A stretch of DNA of 64,000 nt from an uncultured Phocaeicola sp. (GTDB taxonomy: Bacteria > Bacteroidota > Bacteroidia > Bacteroidales > Bacteroidaceae), in the NCBI GenBank assembly GCA_948579315.1, contig CAPAOL010000009.1:19826-83825 (forward strand). Direction: 5' to 3'. Of this stretch, positions 33,503 through 41,422 are shown piece by piece. Positions within the stretch are counted from its first letter, which is position 1, and each line of letters starts with the position of its first letter. A model generated the notes under the pieces. That model was not told the DNA's origin. It was given only the letters and a program-made list of their open reading frames with translations, and made no database searches. Position numbers and translations under genes: made by a program.

Positions 33503-33883
33503 ATGGCAGAAAAGACTAGATATTCGGATACGGAACTCGAGGAATTCCGTGCCATTATTATAGAGAAACTGGAATTGGCACAACGTGACTATGAACAGTT
33601 GAAGAAAAGTTTGATGGGACTGGACGGTAATGATACCGACGATACATCTCCTACGTATAAAGTATTGGAAGAAGGTGCTAATACGCTCTCCAAGGAAGAA
33701 ACGACCCGACTGGCACAACGTCAGCTGAAGTTTATCCAAGGATTACAAGCTGCTTTGGTACGTATTGAGAATAAAACGTACGGCATTTGCCGTGAAACCG
33801 GAAAGTTGATTCCGGCAGAGCGTCTGCGTGCTGTTCCTCATGCTACATTAAGCATTGAAGCAAAGAACAGTGGTAAAAAATAA
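33503..33883 (+). CDS. DksA/TraR-family protein with degenerate zinc finger
   Basis: A 126-residue protein. An N-terminal coiled-coil (ELEEFRAIIIEKLELAQRDYEQLKKSL, then AQRQLKFIQGLQAALVRIE) and the C-terminal YGICRETGKLIPAERLRAVPHATLSIEAK match the DksA/TraR type. Of the four zinc cysteines only the first (GIC) remains; the others are replaced. DksA binds the RNA polymerase secondary channel with ppGpp; whether this degenerate form does so is inference. The conserved place between ileS and lspA is typical of Bacteroidetes. Confidence 0.85.
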   Translation: MAEKTRYSDTELEEFRAIIIEKLELAQRDYEQLKKSLMGLDGNDTDDTSPTYKVLEEGANTLSKEETTRLAQRQLKFIQGLQAALVRIENKTYGICRETGKLIPAERLRAVPHATLSIEAKNSGKK

Positions 33884-33905
33884 CAGATAGCAAGTAGGCT
33901 ACAGG

Positions 33906-33959
33906 TAACGAGCTACAAGTAGCTGCGCAAAGTTTACGCACGGCACTTGTAGCTCGTTA
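33906..33959. repeat. 15-bp inverted repeat between the dksA-like gene and lspA
   Basis: TAACGAGCTACAAGT (33906-33920) and its exact complement (33945-33959) enclose 24 bp. It lies between co-oriented genes 97 bp apart, so it could be an intercistronic hairpin, or a small mobile repeat. No T run follows. Confidence 0.7.
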
Positions 33960-33980
33960 TGTTTAACTTATAATAAACAC

Positions 33981-34637
33981 ATGAAGAAACTATTCACGAA
34001 GGGGAGAATTGCTCTTCTCGTTATCTTTTTCGTATTGATTATTGACCAGATCATCAAGGTCTGGATTAAAACTCACATGTACTGGCATGAAAGCATACGT
34101 GTGACTGATTGGTTTTATATCTATTTCACCGAAAACAACGGGATGGCTTTCGGTATGGAAATCTTCGGCAAGTTATTCCTGACAACATTCCGCATTGTTG
34201 CGGTAGCATTGATAGGGTGGTATCTCTATAAAATCATAAAGAAAGGGTTCAAAACTGGTTATATCGTCTGTGTGGCTCTTATCCTGACCGGTGCTTTGGG
34301 GAACATCATAGATAGTGTGTTCTATGGAGTTATTTTCAATGAAAGCACTCATTCGCAGATTGCCAGTTTCATGCCCGAAGGTGGTGGATATTCTACCTGG
34401 TTTTACGGAAAAGTGGTGGATATGTTTTACTTTCCGATTATAGATACAAACTGGCCTACATGGATGCCGTTTGTGGGTGGAGAGCATTTTATATTCTTTA
34501 GTCCGATCTTTAATTTTGCGGATGCCGCTATCAGTTGCGGTATCATTGCCTTGTTACTCTTTTATAGTAAATATTTGAATGAGTCTTATCATTCGCTGGA
34601 TAAAGATAAAAAGGAAGCTACAGATCATGAAAAATAA
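33981..34637 (+). CDS. lspA: lipoprotein signal peptidase II
   Basis: A 218-residue membrane protease that cleaves signal peptides of diacylglyceryl-modified prolipoproteins. The four-helix core is visible: helix 1 LLVIFFVLIIDQIIKVW with D at the usual position, ENNGMAFGM, the catalytic Asp pair in GALGNIIDSVFYG and IFNFADAAISCG. Between the two aspartates is an insertion of about 50 residues (ESTHSQIASFMPEGGGY to GGEHFIFF), longer than E. coli LspA (164 residues) and typical of Bacteroidetes. Its stop overlaps the start of the DUF4296 lipoprotein gene by 11 bp, so that a product needing its own lipoprotein processing is made together with it. Confidence 0.93.
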   Translation: MKKLFTKGRIALLVIFFVLIIDQIIKVWIKTHMYWHESIRVTDWFYIYFTENNGMAFGMEIFGKLFLTTFRIVAVALIGWYLYKIIKKGFKTGYIVCVALILTGALGNIIDSVFYGVIFNESTHSQIASFMPEGGGYSTWFYGKVVDMFYFPIIDTNWPTWMPFVGGEHFIFFSPIFNFADAAISCGIIALLLFYSKYLNESYHSLDKDKKEATDHEK

Positions 34638-35703
34638 ATTTCGGTTTCATCTGTGTCTCATCTGCATGTTCGTGTTTGCGGTAGCCGGGTGTAAAGTGAA
34701 AAGACCTGGTGATGTAATCTCGGAATCGAAGATGGAGAATTTGCTGTATGATTATCATGTGGCAAAGTCTATGGGAGATAATTTGCCTTATAGTGAGAAC
34801 TATAAGAAAGCATTGTATATCGACGCCGTTTTCAAGAAATACGGGACTACACAAGCTGCATTTGACTCATCCATGGTTTGGTATACCCGTAACACAGAGA
34901 TTTTATCGAAAATTTATGATAAGGTAAAAAAACGTTTGAGAGACGAACAGGAACTTGTTGGCGACCTGATAGCCAAGCGTGATAAGAAACCGAAAATGAC
35001 CAAGCAGGGTGATAGCATCGATGTCTGGCCGTGGCAGCGTATGGTACGTCTGACCGGTGAAATGATGGATAATCAATATGTATTTACTTTGCCGACCGAC
35101 TCTAACTACAAAGACCGGGATACACTGGTATGGGAAGTGTGGTATCGTTTCCTGGAACCGATGCTTGCCGACTCTTTAAGAGGTGTCACTATGGCTATGC
35201 AGGTGATTTATGAAAAAGATACGATCAATCATTGGAAAACGGTGACTGAACCGGGTGTGCAACAAATTCGTTTGTTTGCAGACACATTAGGTTCGATGAA
35301 AGAAATAAAAGGTTTCATTTATTATCCGATGGATGGCCAAGAAAAAGGCGGGGCAGTATTGGCCGACCGTTTCATGATGACTCGTTATCATTGTACGGAT
35401 ACGCTTGCATTTGCCGTACGCGATTCTTTGAATAAGATAGAAGCATTGAAAGCGGATTCTTTGAAGAAGATAGCTACTAAAGAAAATGCTGACTCTTTAC
35501 ATAAGGTCATAGACAAGAATAAAGATGACATTCAGCGTCTGACACCGGAAGAGATGAACCGTCGTCGTACGGGAACTCATCGTGAGAAGAAGCCGGAGCA
35601 GATTCAGGTGGAACAGCATATCCAAAAGGAACGGATAGAGCAAAGAAAAGAACGCCAGATGAATCAACGCAGGAAGCAACAGCAAAGACGTTCAAACAAC
35701 TGA
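34627..35703 (+). CDS. DUF4296 domain lipoprotein
   Basis: A 358-residue lipoprotein. The signal peptide with lipobox ends at VFAVAGC (C about residue 20), so maturation by the adjacent LspA is expected. The N-terminal DUF4296 region (DVISESKMENLLYDYHVAKS, then KYGTTQAAFDSSMVWYTRN) is followed by a long middle region with beta segments. The C terminus is highly charged and coiled-coil-like (TPEEMNRRRTGTH, then KERIEQRKERQMNQRRKQQQ). I chose the ATG at 34627 because it gives the signal peptide; an in-frame ATG at 34579 inside lspA would spoil it. Function is unknown. Confidence 0.82.
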   Translation: MKNKFRFHLCLICMFVFAVAGCKVKRPGDVISESKMENLLYDYHVAKSMGDNLPYSENYKKALYIDAVFKKYGTTQAAFDSSMVWYTRNTEILSKIYDKVKKRLRDEQELVGDLIAKRDKKPKMTKQGDSIDVWPWQRMVRLTGEMMDNQYVFTLPTDSNYKDRDTLVWEVWYRFLEPMLADSLRGVTMAMQVIYEKDTINHWKTVTEPGVQQIRLFADTLGSMKEIKGFIYYPMDGQEKGGAVLADRFMMTRYHCTDTLAFAVRDSLNKIEALKADSLKKIATKENADSLHKVIDKNKDDIQRLTPEEMNRRRTGTHREKKPEQIQVEQHIQKERIEQRKERQMNQRRKQQQRRSNN

Positions 35704-35708
35704 TTGTA

Positions 35709-36095
35709 ATGAAACGTTTTGCTTCTCATTATTTACTGATACCTGCCATCGGATATATGAAGCAGCAGGTGGTGGAGATCACTGACGAAGGAGTTGTCCG
35801 AGATGTATTCCCATTGACCGAAGAGATTGAATCGGTTGAATGGATGCCGGGAGTGATTGTGTTGCTTTCTGAAAGTCAGGTGGAAGAAATAAAAAACACT
35901 GGGATGATTTTAAAAAACATCCCAGTGTTTCAAATTAATCTTCCCAGTGTTTCGAATCAATCTTCCCAATGTTTTAATGAGTATTTACAGGAAGCAGAAA
36001 AGAAGGGGGAAGCTTTATTTCCTTATTTGTTTTATCCTTTTGATTTTACTTCCATGCAGCCTGTCGACGGAACTCGGCACAGATTACTGCGGTAG
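35709..36095 (+). CDS. hypothetical protein interrupted by 22-bp repeats
   Basis: A 128-residue protein with no signal peptide. Residues 1-60 read MKRFASHYLLIPAIGYMKQQ followed by VVEITDEGVVRDVFPLTEEIE and WMPGVIVLL, a pattern I recognise only as a conserved Bacteroides hypothetical. The C-terminal ALFPYLFYPFDFTSMQPVDGTRHRLL also looks conserved. Between them, residues 63-93 are encoded by the tandem repeats and dyad at 35895-35986, so this part seems to be an inserted, variable linker. It follows the DUF4296 gene by 5 bp and its last 50 bp overlap the antisense 3' end of the rRNA methyltransferase gene. Function unknown. Confidence 0.7.
   Translation: MKRFASHYLLIPAIGYMKQQVVEITDEGVVRDVFPLTEEIESVEWMPGVIVLLSESQVEEIKNTGMILKNIPVFQINLPSVSNQSSQCFNEYLQEAEKKGEALFPYLFYPFDFTSMQPVDGTRHRLLR
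35895..35986. repeat. dyad and 22-bp tandem repeats inside a coding region
   Basis: AACACTGGGATG (35895-35906) and CATCCCAGTGTT (35918-35929) are an exact inverted repeat. From 35921 a 22-bp unit, beginning CCCAGTGTTTC, repeats at 35943 and in decayed form at 35965 (CCCAATGTTTT). The unit is not a multiple of three, so each copy is read in a different frame, yet the ORF stays open. The sequences differ from the other 22-bp arrays apart from GTTTC. Confidence 0.85.
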
Positions 36096-36810
36096 CAATG
36101 GCTACATTCAGAGACTCGGATGTCTCTTGACCTGCCGGGTAATTGGGGATATATAATTTTCGGTTGATTAATGTGGCTACCTCTTTCCCTATGCCATTCC
36201 CTTCATTTCCCATTACGATCAAGCCATTGGCCGACAATGGTTGTTCATACATGTTTTTTCCATCCAGGAACGTACCGAACACAGGAGTATCTCCGAGCGA
36301 CCGGATAAAATCGGGGAGGGAAGTATAATGTACTTTCACCCGGGCAATTCCACCCATAGTGGCTTGTATGGTCTTAGGGTTATATACGTCTACCGTATTC
36401 TGCGAGCAGATAATATGTTCGATGCCAAACCAGTCGGCCAAACGTATAATGGTACCCAAATTTCCGGGATCCTGTACATCGTCCAATGCAAGGCAAAGTG
36501 ATGAACGAACTGCCTCCGGATCCAAAGTATATTGTGGTTGTTCGAAAATAGCAAGTACCTGTTGGGGAGTCTTCAATAGACTGGCCCGTGAAAGATCTTC
36601 CTGTGAAACTTCTACCAGTTCACTTGCGTCAATACCCGGATGCTCCTGAAACCAAGAGGAAGTGGCAGCTAAAAAACGACAGGGGAAATGTCCGAGTAAA
36701 TCACCTACCAATTTAGGACCTTCAGCCAGAAATACCCGCTCTTCTTTACGTATTTTCTTCAGTTCCAGCGAGTGGATATACTTTATTTTGTTTTTACTTA
36801 ATGATGCCAT
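36046..36810 (-). CDS. SpoU/TrmH-family 2'-O-ribose rRNA methyltransferase
   Basis: A 254-residue SPOUT methyltransferase. The N-terminal L30e-like substrate-binding region (KKIRKEERVFLAEGPKLVGDLL) is followed by the knot: motif 1 LDDVQDPGNLGTIIRLADW, motif 2 IVMGNEGNGI, motif 3 IPNYPAGQETSESLNVAIATAV. This RlmB-like set methylates ribose in rRNA or tRNA using SAM. The ATG at 36810 (MASLSKNK) is preferred to 36831 because the -7 box at 36829-36836 puts the transcript start between them. The 3' end overlaps the opposite gene by 50 bp. Confidence 0.9.
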   Translation of the reverse strand: MASLSKNKIKYIHSLELKKIRKEERVFLAEGPKLVGDLLGHFPCRFLAATSSWFQEHPGIDASELVEVSQEDLSRASLLKTPQQVLAIFEQPQYTLDPEAVRSSLCLALDDVQDPGNLGTIIRLADWFGIEHIICSQNTVDVYNPKTIQATMGGIARVKVHYTSLPDFIRSLGDTPVFGTFLDGKNMYEQPLSANGLIVMGNEGNGIGKEVATLINRKLYIPNYPAGQETSESLNVAIATAVICAEFRRQAAWK

Positions 36811-36828
36811 AGATTTGATATTCTTTTG

Positions 36829-36836
36829 CAAAGCTA
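36829..36836 (-). promoter_or_regulatory. -7 box for the rRNA methyltransferase gene
   Basis: Minus-strand TAGCTTTG lies about 19 bp before the chosen ATG at 36810. No clear -33 element was found. Confidence 0.4.
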
Positions 36837-36886
36837 TAAAGATATTTCCAATCTACCCTTACTTTCTTCGTCTTTTTCTTAAATTA

Positions 36887-36918
36887 TTTTCCCCGTCGGA
36901 AAATATAATTTATCTTTG
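36887..36918 (+). promoter_or_regulatory. promoter of tamL
   Basis: TTTT at 36887-36890, 20-bp spacer, TATCTTTG at 36911-36918, 35 bp before the ATG. Confidence 0.55.
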
Positions 36919-36953
36919 TAGGCGCATTTTTCATGCTATCGATGTAAAACCGT

Positions 36954-39263
36954 ATGAGGAGAAATTTTCTTTGTTTGCTTGCTTCTGCTGCTGTCTTGTC
37001 ACTTGCTTCGTGTACTACCACTAAGTTTGTGCCGGATGGATCTTATCTGCTGGATGAAGTCAAAATTCGTACGGACCAAAAAAATATACGGCCATCTTCC
37101 TTGCGCATGTATGTTCGCCAAAATCCTAATGCCAAGTGGTTCAGTCTGATAAAGACCCAACTTTATGTATACAATCTGTCGGGGCGTGATTCGACCAAAT
37201 GGGGGAATAAGTTCTTGAGAAGAATAGGGGATGCTCCCGTAATATATAGCGAGGACGAAGCGCAACGTTCTGAAGAAGAGATCACTAAGGCTGTGCATAA
37301 TATGGGATATATGGCGGCAACAGTGAAACGTTCGACCAAAGTAAAAAAGAAAAAGATCAAAGTCTATTATGACGTAACAGCAGGCAAGCCATACGTTGTT
37401 CAATCTATCAAATATGATATTTATGATCCTAAAATAGCTGCGCTTCTCAAACAGGATTCTGCCAGAAGTTTGCTGAAGGAAGGTATGTATTTTGATGTGA
37501 ATGTATTGGATGCGGACAGGCAACGTATCACGAATAAGTTACTTCGGAATGGTTACTATAAGTTTAATAAGGATTATATCGGATATACTGCCGACACCGT
37601 TCGTAATACTTATAATGTAGATCTGACTCAACATTTGCAGATGTATAAAGCTCATGCGAATGATTCGGCAAGAGCACATCGGCAATATTGGATCAATAAG
37701 ATTAATTTTATTACGGATTATGATGTTTTACAGTCCTCGGCAATGAGCAGTGTGGACATCAATGATTCGGTTCATTATAAGGGATATCCGATTTACTATA
37801 AGGATAGACTCTATTTGCGTCCTAAAGTTCTTACGGATAACCTTCGGTTTGCTTCCGGTGATCTGTACAATGAGCGCGATGTGCAGCAGACCTATTCCAG
37901 TTTTGGACGTTTATCGGCATTGAAATATACGAATATCCGTTTTATTGAGACTCAAATAGGAGATTCAACGATGCTCGATTGTTATGTGATGCTGACTAAG
38001 AGCAAGCATAAATCAGTAGCTTTCGAGGTAGAGGGAACTAATTCTGCCGGTGACTTGGGAGCGGCAGCTTCCGTCTCTTTCCAAAACAGGAACCTTTTTC
38101 GCGGATCGGAAACTTTTATGATAAAATTCCGTGGAGCGTATGAAGTCATTTCCGGACTTCAGGCAGGTTATTCGAATAATAACTATACAGAGTACGGGGT
38201 GGAAACGAGTATCAACTTCCCTAATTTCCTGTTCCCTTTCATTTCCTCTGATTTTAAACGGAAAATCAGGGCGACAACAGAGTTTGGTTTGCAATATAAT
38301 TATCAGTTGCGCCCAGAATTCCTACGTACGATGGCTTCTGCCAACTGGAGCTACAAGTGGACGCAACGTCAGAAGATACAACACCGTATTGATTTGATTA
38401 ATATTGCTTTTCTATATTTGCCTCGTATCTCTGACAGGTTTAAAGAAGACTATATTAATAAAGGACAGAACCATATTTTCCAGTATAATTATCAGAATCG
38501 ATTGATTGTAAATATGGGATATAGCTATAATTATAATAGCGTGGGAGGATCTATTATCAACAATACGATTGCTTCTAATTCATACTCCATCCGTTTTAAT
38601 TTCGAGTCGGCGGGAAATATAATGTATGCCCTGTCTAAGGCTACCAATATTCGGAAGAATAGTAATGGTGAATACGCTATTTTGGGAATTCCTTATGCTC
38701 AATATCTGAAAGGAGAGTTTGATTTTGCCAAAAATATCAGAATCGACCATCGTAACTCTTTTGCGTTTCATGCCGGTGTAGGAATAGCTGTACCTTATGG
38801 AAATGCAAAAACGATTCCGTTTGAGAAACAATACTTCTCCGGTGGGGCCAATAGTGTTCGCGGATGGGCTGTTCGCGATTTGGGACCGGGTTCTTTTGCC
38901 GGAAATGGAAATTTGCTCGATCAATCGGGAGATATTAAGCTGGATGCCAGCATTGAATACCGAAGCAAATTATTCTGGAAATTTCAGGGAGCGGCATTTA
39001 TTGATGCGGGTAATATCTGGACCATCCGGAGTTATGCCAACCAACCGGGAGGAGTTTTCAAGTTTGACAAGTTTTATAAGCAAATAGCCGTGGCCTATGG
39101 ACTAGGGCTTCGCCTGGATTTAGATTTCTTTATCCTTCGTTTTGATGGAGGTATGAAAGCTGTCAATCCCGCCTATGAAACGAAGAAAGAACATTTCCCG
39201 ATTATTCATCCTAAATTTAGTCGTGACTTTGCTTTCCATTTTGCTGTGGGATATCCTTTTTAA
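36954..39263 (+). CDS. tamL: TamL-type Omp85 lipoprotein
   Basis: A 769-residue outer-membrane protein. A lipoprotein signal peptide (AAVLSLASC, Cys about residue 20) is followed by POTRA-like repeats (residues about 30-330, with KVKKKKIKVYYDVTAGKPYVV and the RQRITNKLLRNGYYKF segment) and a 16-strand barrel ending KFSRDFAFHFAVGYPF with C-terminal aromatic. The NSVRGWAVRDLGPGSF motif is the Omp85 VRGF/Y-type loop signature. In Bacteroidetes TamL, with TamB, helps insert or transport outer membrane proteins or lipids; tamB is not in this window. Divergent from the rRNA methyltransferase gene. Confidence 0.88.
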   Translation: MRRNFLCLLASAAVLSLASCTTTKFVPDGSYLLDEVKIRTDQKNIRPSSLRMYVRQNPNAKWFSLIKTQLYVYNLSGRDSTKWGNKFLRRIGDAPVIYSEDEAQRSEEEITKAVHNMGYMAATVKRSTKVKKKKIKVYYDVTAGKPYVVQSIKYDIYDPKIAALLKQDSARSLLKEGMYFDVNVLDADRQRITNKLLRNGYYKFNKDYIGYTADTVRNTYNVDLTQHLQMYKAHANDSARAHRQYWINKINFITDYDVLQSSAMSSVDINDSVHYKGYPIYYKDRLYLRPKVLTDNLRFASGDLYNERDVQQTYSSFGRLSALKYTNIRFIETQIGDSTMLDCYVMLTKSKHKSVAFEVEGTNSAGDLGAAASVSFQNRNLFRGSETFMIKFRGAYEVISGLQAGYSNNNYTEYGVETSINFPNFLFPFISSDFKRKIRATTEFGLQYNYQLRPEFLRTMASANWSYKWTQRQKIQHRIDLINIAFLYLPRISDRFKEDYINKGQNHIFQYNYQNRLIVNMGYSYNYNSVGGSIINNTIASNSYSIRFNFESAGNIMYALSKATNIRKNSNGEYAILGIPYAQYLKGEFDFAKNIRIDHRNSFAFHAGVGIAVPYGNAKTIPFEKQYFSGGANSVRGWAVRDLGPGSFAGNGNLLDQSGDIKLDASIEYRSKLFWKFQGAAFIDAGNIWTIRSYANQPGGVFKFDKFYKQIAVAYGLGLRLDLDFFILRFDGGMKAVNPAYETKKEHFPIIHPKFSRDFAFHFAVGYPF

Positions 39264-39669
39264 CCAGCCATTTATTATTTTCTCTTACAAATTGGAGGGT
39301 ATCTTGCAGAGAGCTCATATATTCTATTTTTCCTTCAACAGGATTAATGACGAATGTATTTTTTATTTGGCAAACAACCGTTGCTTCCTCTGAATTAGCA
39401 TCTATCTTACTGGATATAACAGAAACTTTCGCAGCACCTCGTGTCTTGAGTAGATCAAGGTGAGTCTGTCGGACATTGGACGCTAAAAAGCTAAGATAGG
39501 ACAGGGAAGAAGGTGTACTCCATGCTTGGGCGGCCGGGTAATTGAAATTATAGAAGGCTTCGCAGAAATCTATAGCTGTTTGTTCTATTTGAGTTTGAGG
39601 AGTTTGTTGTTGACAGGACAGACAAGTGAATATTAGGACAGAATAGATAAGTGTATATAGTTTATTCAT
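39217..39669 (-). CDS. small lipoprotein (NTF2-like, DUF4878-type)
   Basis: A 150-residue lipoprotein. The signal peptide ends in IFTCLSCQQQ (lipobox, Cys about 19). The mature part has the helix-sheet pattern of an NTF2-like fold: QIEQTAIDFCEAFYNFNYPAAQAW followed by strands ATVVCQIKN and DTLQFVRENNKWLVKKD, typical of small Bacteroides DUF4878-like proteins. Its function is unknown. The last 47 bp overlap the antisense 3' end of tamL. It is monocistronic; no promoter was clear. Confidence 0.65.
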   Translation of the reverse strand: MNKLYTLIYSVLIFTCLSCQQQTPQTQIEQTAIDFCEAFYNFNYPAAQAWSTPSSLSYLSFLASNVRQTHLDLLKTRGAAKVSVISSKIDANSEEATVVCQIKNTFVINPVEGKIEYMSSLQDTLQFVRENNKWLVKKDIPQQNGKQSHD

Positions 39670-39702
39670 AGTATAAAAAGATGCTGGATGGAAGATGGGA
39701 TT

Positions 39703-39743
39703 GAAAAAGGAGATGAAACTACTTATTGAAGTTTCATCTCCTT
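39703..39743 (-). terminator. terminator after the DUF3332 gene
   Basis: The perfect 14-bp stem AAGGAGATGAAACT / AGTTTCATCTCCTT (39707-39720, 39730-39743) has a T-rich minus-strand tail. Confidence 0.8.
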
Positions 39744-39761
39744 CGTATTTCTTTTAATTTT

Positions 39762-40313
39762 TTAGCGGGCGGCAAACATAAGATTGCTCATTGTAGCTTG
39801 GCGTGCTGCCAGCATGCCTTGAGCATCCAACGTTACATTCATCTTTTCGCCATTCGGTAAGAACAAATCAGCAGTGCCGTCATTGTTCATTTTTACTAAT
39901 TCAGCGCTTTCACCGTTTGCAACGACGTTCCATGTGTTAGCCTCTTTGTTGTAGATCAAATCCATTGAAGCAGTTTCGCCTTCTTTAGTAATAGAATATC
40001 CATTCTCAAGAGTTTTCACCATGTAGTTGCCGTTCTCTCCTTTTACTTTCTTTACGTCACCTACATTAGCCATCGGGTTGGAACCACTCCAGAATTCGAT
40101 AGAATTGATAACTAAAGCGTCAGCTAAATAAGCTACACCATAAACTGGAATAATGTTGAAAGCAAGGAACACGAGTTCGTTTACAAACTTGTTTCCAACT
40201 GATTGATTCCAAGAAGACAGGCGGTTGAATAAACTGAATGATCCTACACAAGAACTGAATAATAAGCTACCGCTAAGCACTACTGCGACTAAAGTCAGTT
40301 TCCCTCTTTTCAT
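39762..40313 (-). CDS. DUF3332 domain lipoprotein
   Basis: A 183-residue lipoprotein of the DUF3332 family. The signal peptide KRGKLTLVAVVLSGSLLFSSC has a lipobox cysteine about residue 22, and the family's FSLFNRLSSWNQSVGNKFVNE segment follows at once, then a hydrophobic stretch (LVFLAFNIIPVYGVAYLADALV). The rest is beta-rich. The ATG at 40313 is chosen because it starts the signal peptide; 19 in-frame codons upstream are not part of it. Function is unknown. It lies 86 bp downstream of the DoxX gene on the same strand. Confidence 0.82.
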   Translation of the reverse strand: MKRGKLTLVAVVLSGSLLFSSCVGSFSLFNRLSSWNQSVGNKFVNELVFLAFNIIPVYGVAYLADALVINSIEFWSGSNPMANVGDVKKVKGENGNYMVKTLENGYSITKEGETASMDLIYNKEANTWNVVANGESAELVKMNNDGTADLFLPNGEKMNVTLDAQGMLAARQATMSNLMFAAR

Positions 40314-40399
40314 GTTAAAACATTTTTGATTAATAAAAATATTGATAATTTCTCTCATATAAGTATGCAAATATAATATTTTTTAATTAATCAGGGGGA

Positions 40400-40855
40400 T
40401 TATTTTAAATTTTTGTATGCTCTTGATTTTCGTCTTGACAATTCGTTTCCGATGATATGGTCTATTGAAAATTTACCCGGACCGGCAATATACATCAATA
40501 TGAATACCACTAAATAAATGAAAGCTAGCTCTTTAACAGCAAATACATCATTTGCGTGAACTACAAAGAAAGCTACTATCATCGTGAAAATCATCGGGAT
40601 CATGGCTAAACGATACAAGAAGCCTACAATAAATGCCATTGAACACACAAGTTCACCAAAAATAGCTAATCCGAGAGACAGGGGACTTCCTATTCCAAGC
40701 GGATCAGGAAATACAGTTGACAACTCTTGGAAACTACTCCATTTTTGGATACCGTGGTTCATTAATAATATGCCGAAGATGATCCGGACAGCCAATAGCA
40801 ACAAAGACACTTTTGTTGTATTCGATTTTGTGGGGAATAAGAAATCATAAATCAT
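40400..40855 (-). CDS. DoxX family membrane protein
   Basis: A 151-residue four-helix membrane protein of the DoxX family (helix 1 SLLLLAVRIIFGILLMNHGIQKW, then SLGLAIFGELVCSMAFIVGFLY and MIFTMIVAFFVVHAND with the conserved aspartate, and IYLVVFILMYIAGPGKFSID). DoxX proteins are linked to thiosulfate or quinone redox or membrane stress in other species, with no fixed activity. The C terminus is basic and cytoplasmic. Co-transcription with the DUF3332 lipoprotein gene is likely. Confidence 0.9.
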   Translation of the reverse strand: MIYDFLFPTKSNTTKVSLLLLAVRIIFGILLMNHGIQKWSSFQELSTVFPDPLGIGSPLSLGLAIFGELVCSMAFIVGFLYRLAMIPMIFTMIVAFFVVHANDVFAVKELAFIYLVVFILMYIAGPGKFSIDHIIGNELSRRKSRAYKNLK

Positions 40856-40966
40856 AAGTCGTTCTATTTTTAAGTTTATCTCTATTTATATAAACATAAA
40901 AAATATTGAAATTGTTCTTTGCTGATAGCACAACTTGTAGAATCTCTGTCAGTTCTTCGGTTATTC

Positions 40967-40999
40967 CTTGTTTATGAATAAATAAACTTTGTATCTTTG
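40967..40999 (+). promoter_or_regulatory. promoter of the small protein gene at 41017
   Basis: CTTG at 40967-40970, 21-bp spacer, TATCTTTG at 40992-40999. It overlaps a GTG at 40999 that would otherwise extend the frame, so the ATG at 41017 is the likely start. Confidence 0.55.
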
Positions 41000-41016
41000 T
41001 GGAAAATTCTAAAGAT

Positions 41017-41265
41017 ATGGCGCAACATACTTATGACAATGAAGCAGTTCAGGAGTTATTGAACTGGGCAAAAAAGATGCTCGAAACAAAGAATTATCCA
41101 ACCGAAAGATATCAGGTCAATCAATGCACTACGATTATTGATGGTCAATCGTATTTGGAATCGTTGATTGCTATGATTTCCAGAAACTGGGAAAATCCGA
41201 CTTTTTATCCTACTATTGAGCAATTATGGGAGTTCAGGGAAAAATGGGAAAACAAAGAATCGTAG
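41017..41265 (+). CDS. small conserved hypothetical protein
   Basis: An 82-residue soluble protein without signal peptide or membrane helix. It is mostly helical (AVQELLNWAKKMLETKNYP, then YQVNQCTTIIDGQSYLESLIAMISRN, and LWEFREKWENKES). I know no characterised homologue. The compact alpha-beta pattern and the single-gene layout with a good promoter suggest it is a real gene. The 157 bp after it (41266-41422) contain only the promoter of the following transporter. Confidence 0.6.
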   Translation: MAQHTYDNEAVQELLNWAKKMLETKNYPTERYQVNQCTTIIDGQSYLESLIAMISRNWENPTFYPTIEQLWEFREKWENKES

Positions 41266-41357
41266 TAAATGGTCGTTCCATGTTGGGCGATAAGTTATTT
41301 CATCATATAGAAAAATGCATTCTAATCACGTCGGATAAAAGCGTCCTTTCACGTACA

Positions 41358-41388
41358 CTTGGCAGTAAACCAAAAAAACGTATCTTTG
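41358..41388 (+). promoter_or_regulatory. promoter of the MFS/POT transporter gene
   Basis: CTTG at 41358-41361, 19-bp spacer, TATCTTTG at 41381-41388, 34 bp before the ATG. Confidence 0.55.
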
Positions 41389-41422
41389 TCTCAAATTAAC
41401 ATTTTAATAAATTAATAAATAC

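Noticed and set aside
34579..34626. Longer start for the DUF4296 lipoprotein inside lspA
   Set aside because: It would hide the lipoprotein signal peptide, which begins at 34627.
40999..41016. GTG start six codons upstream of the small gene at 41017
   Set aside because: It overlaps the -7 box TATCTTTG.
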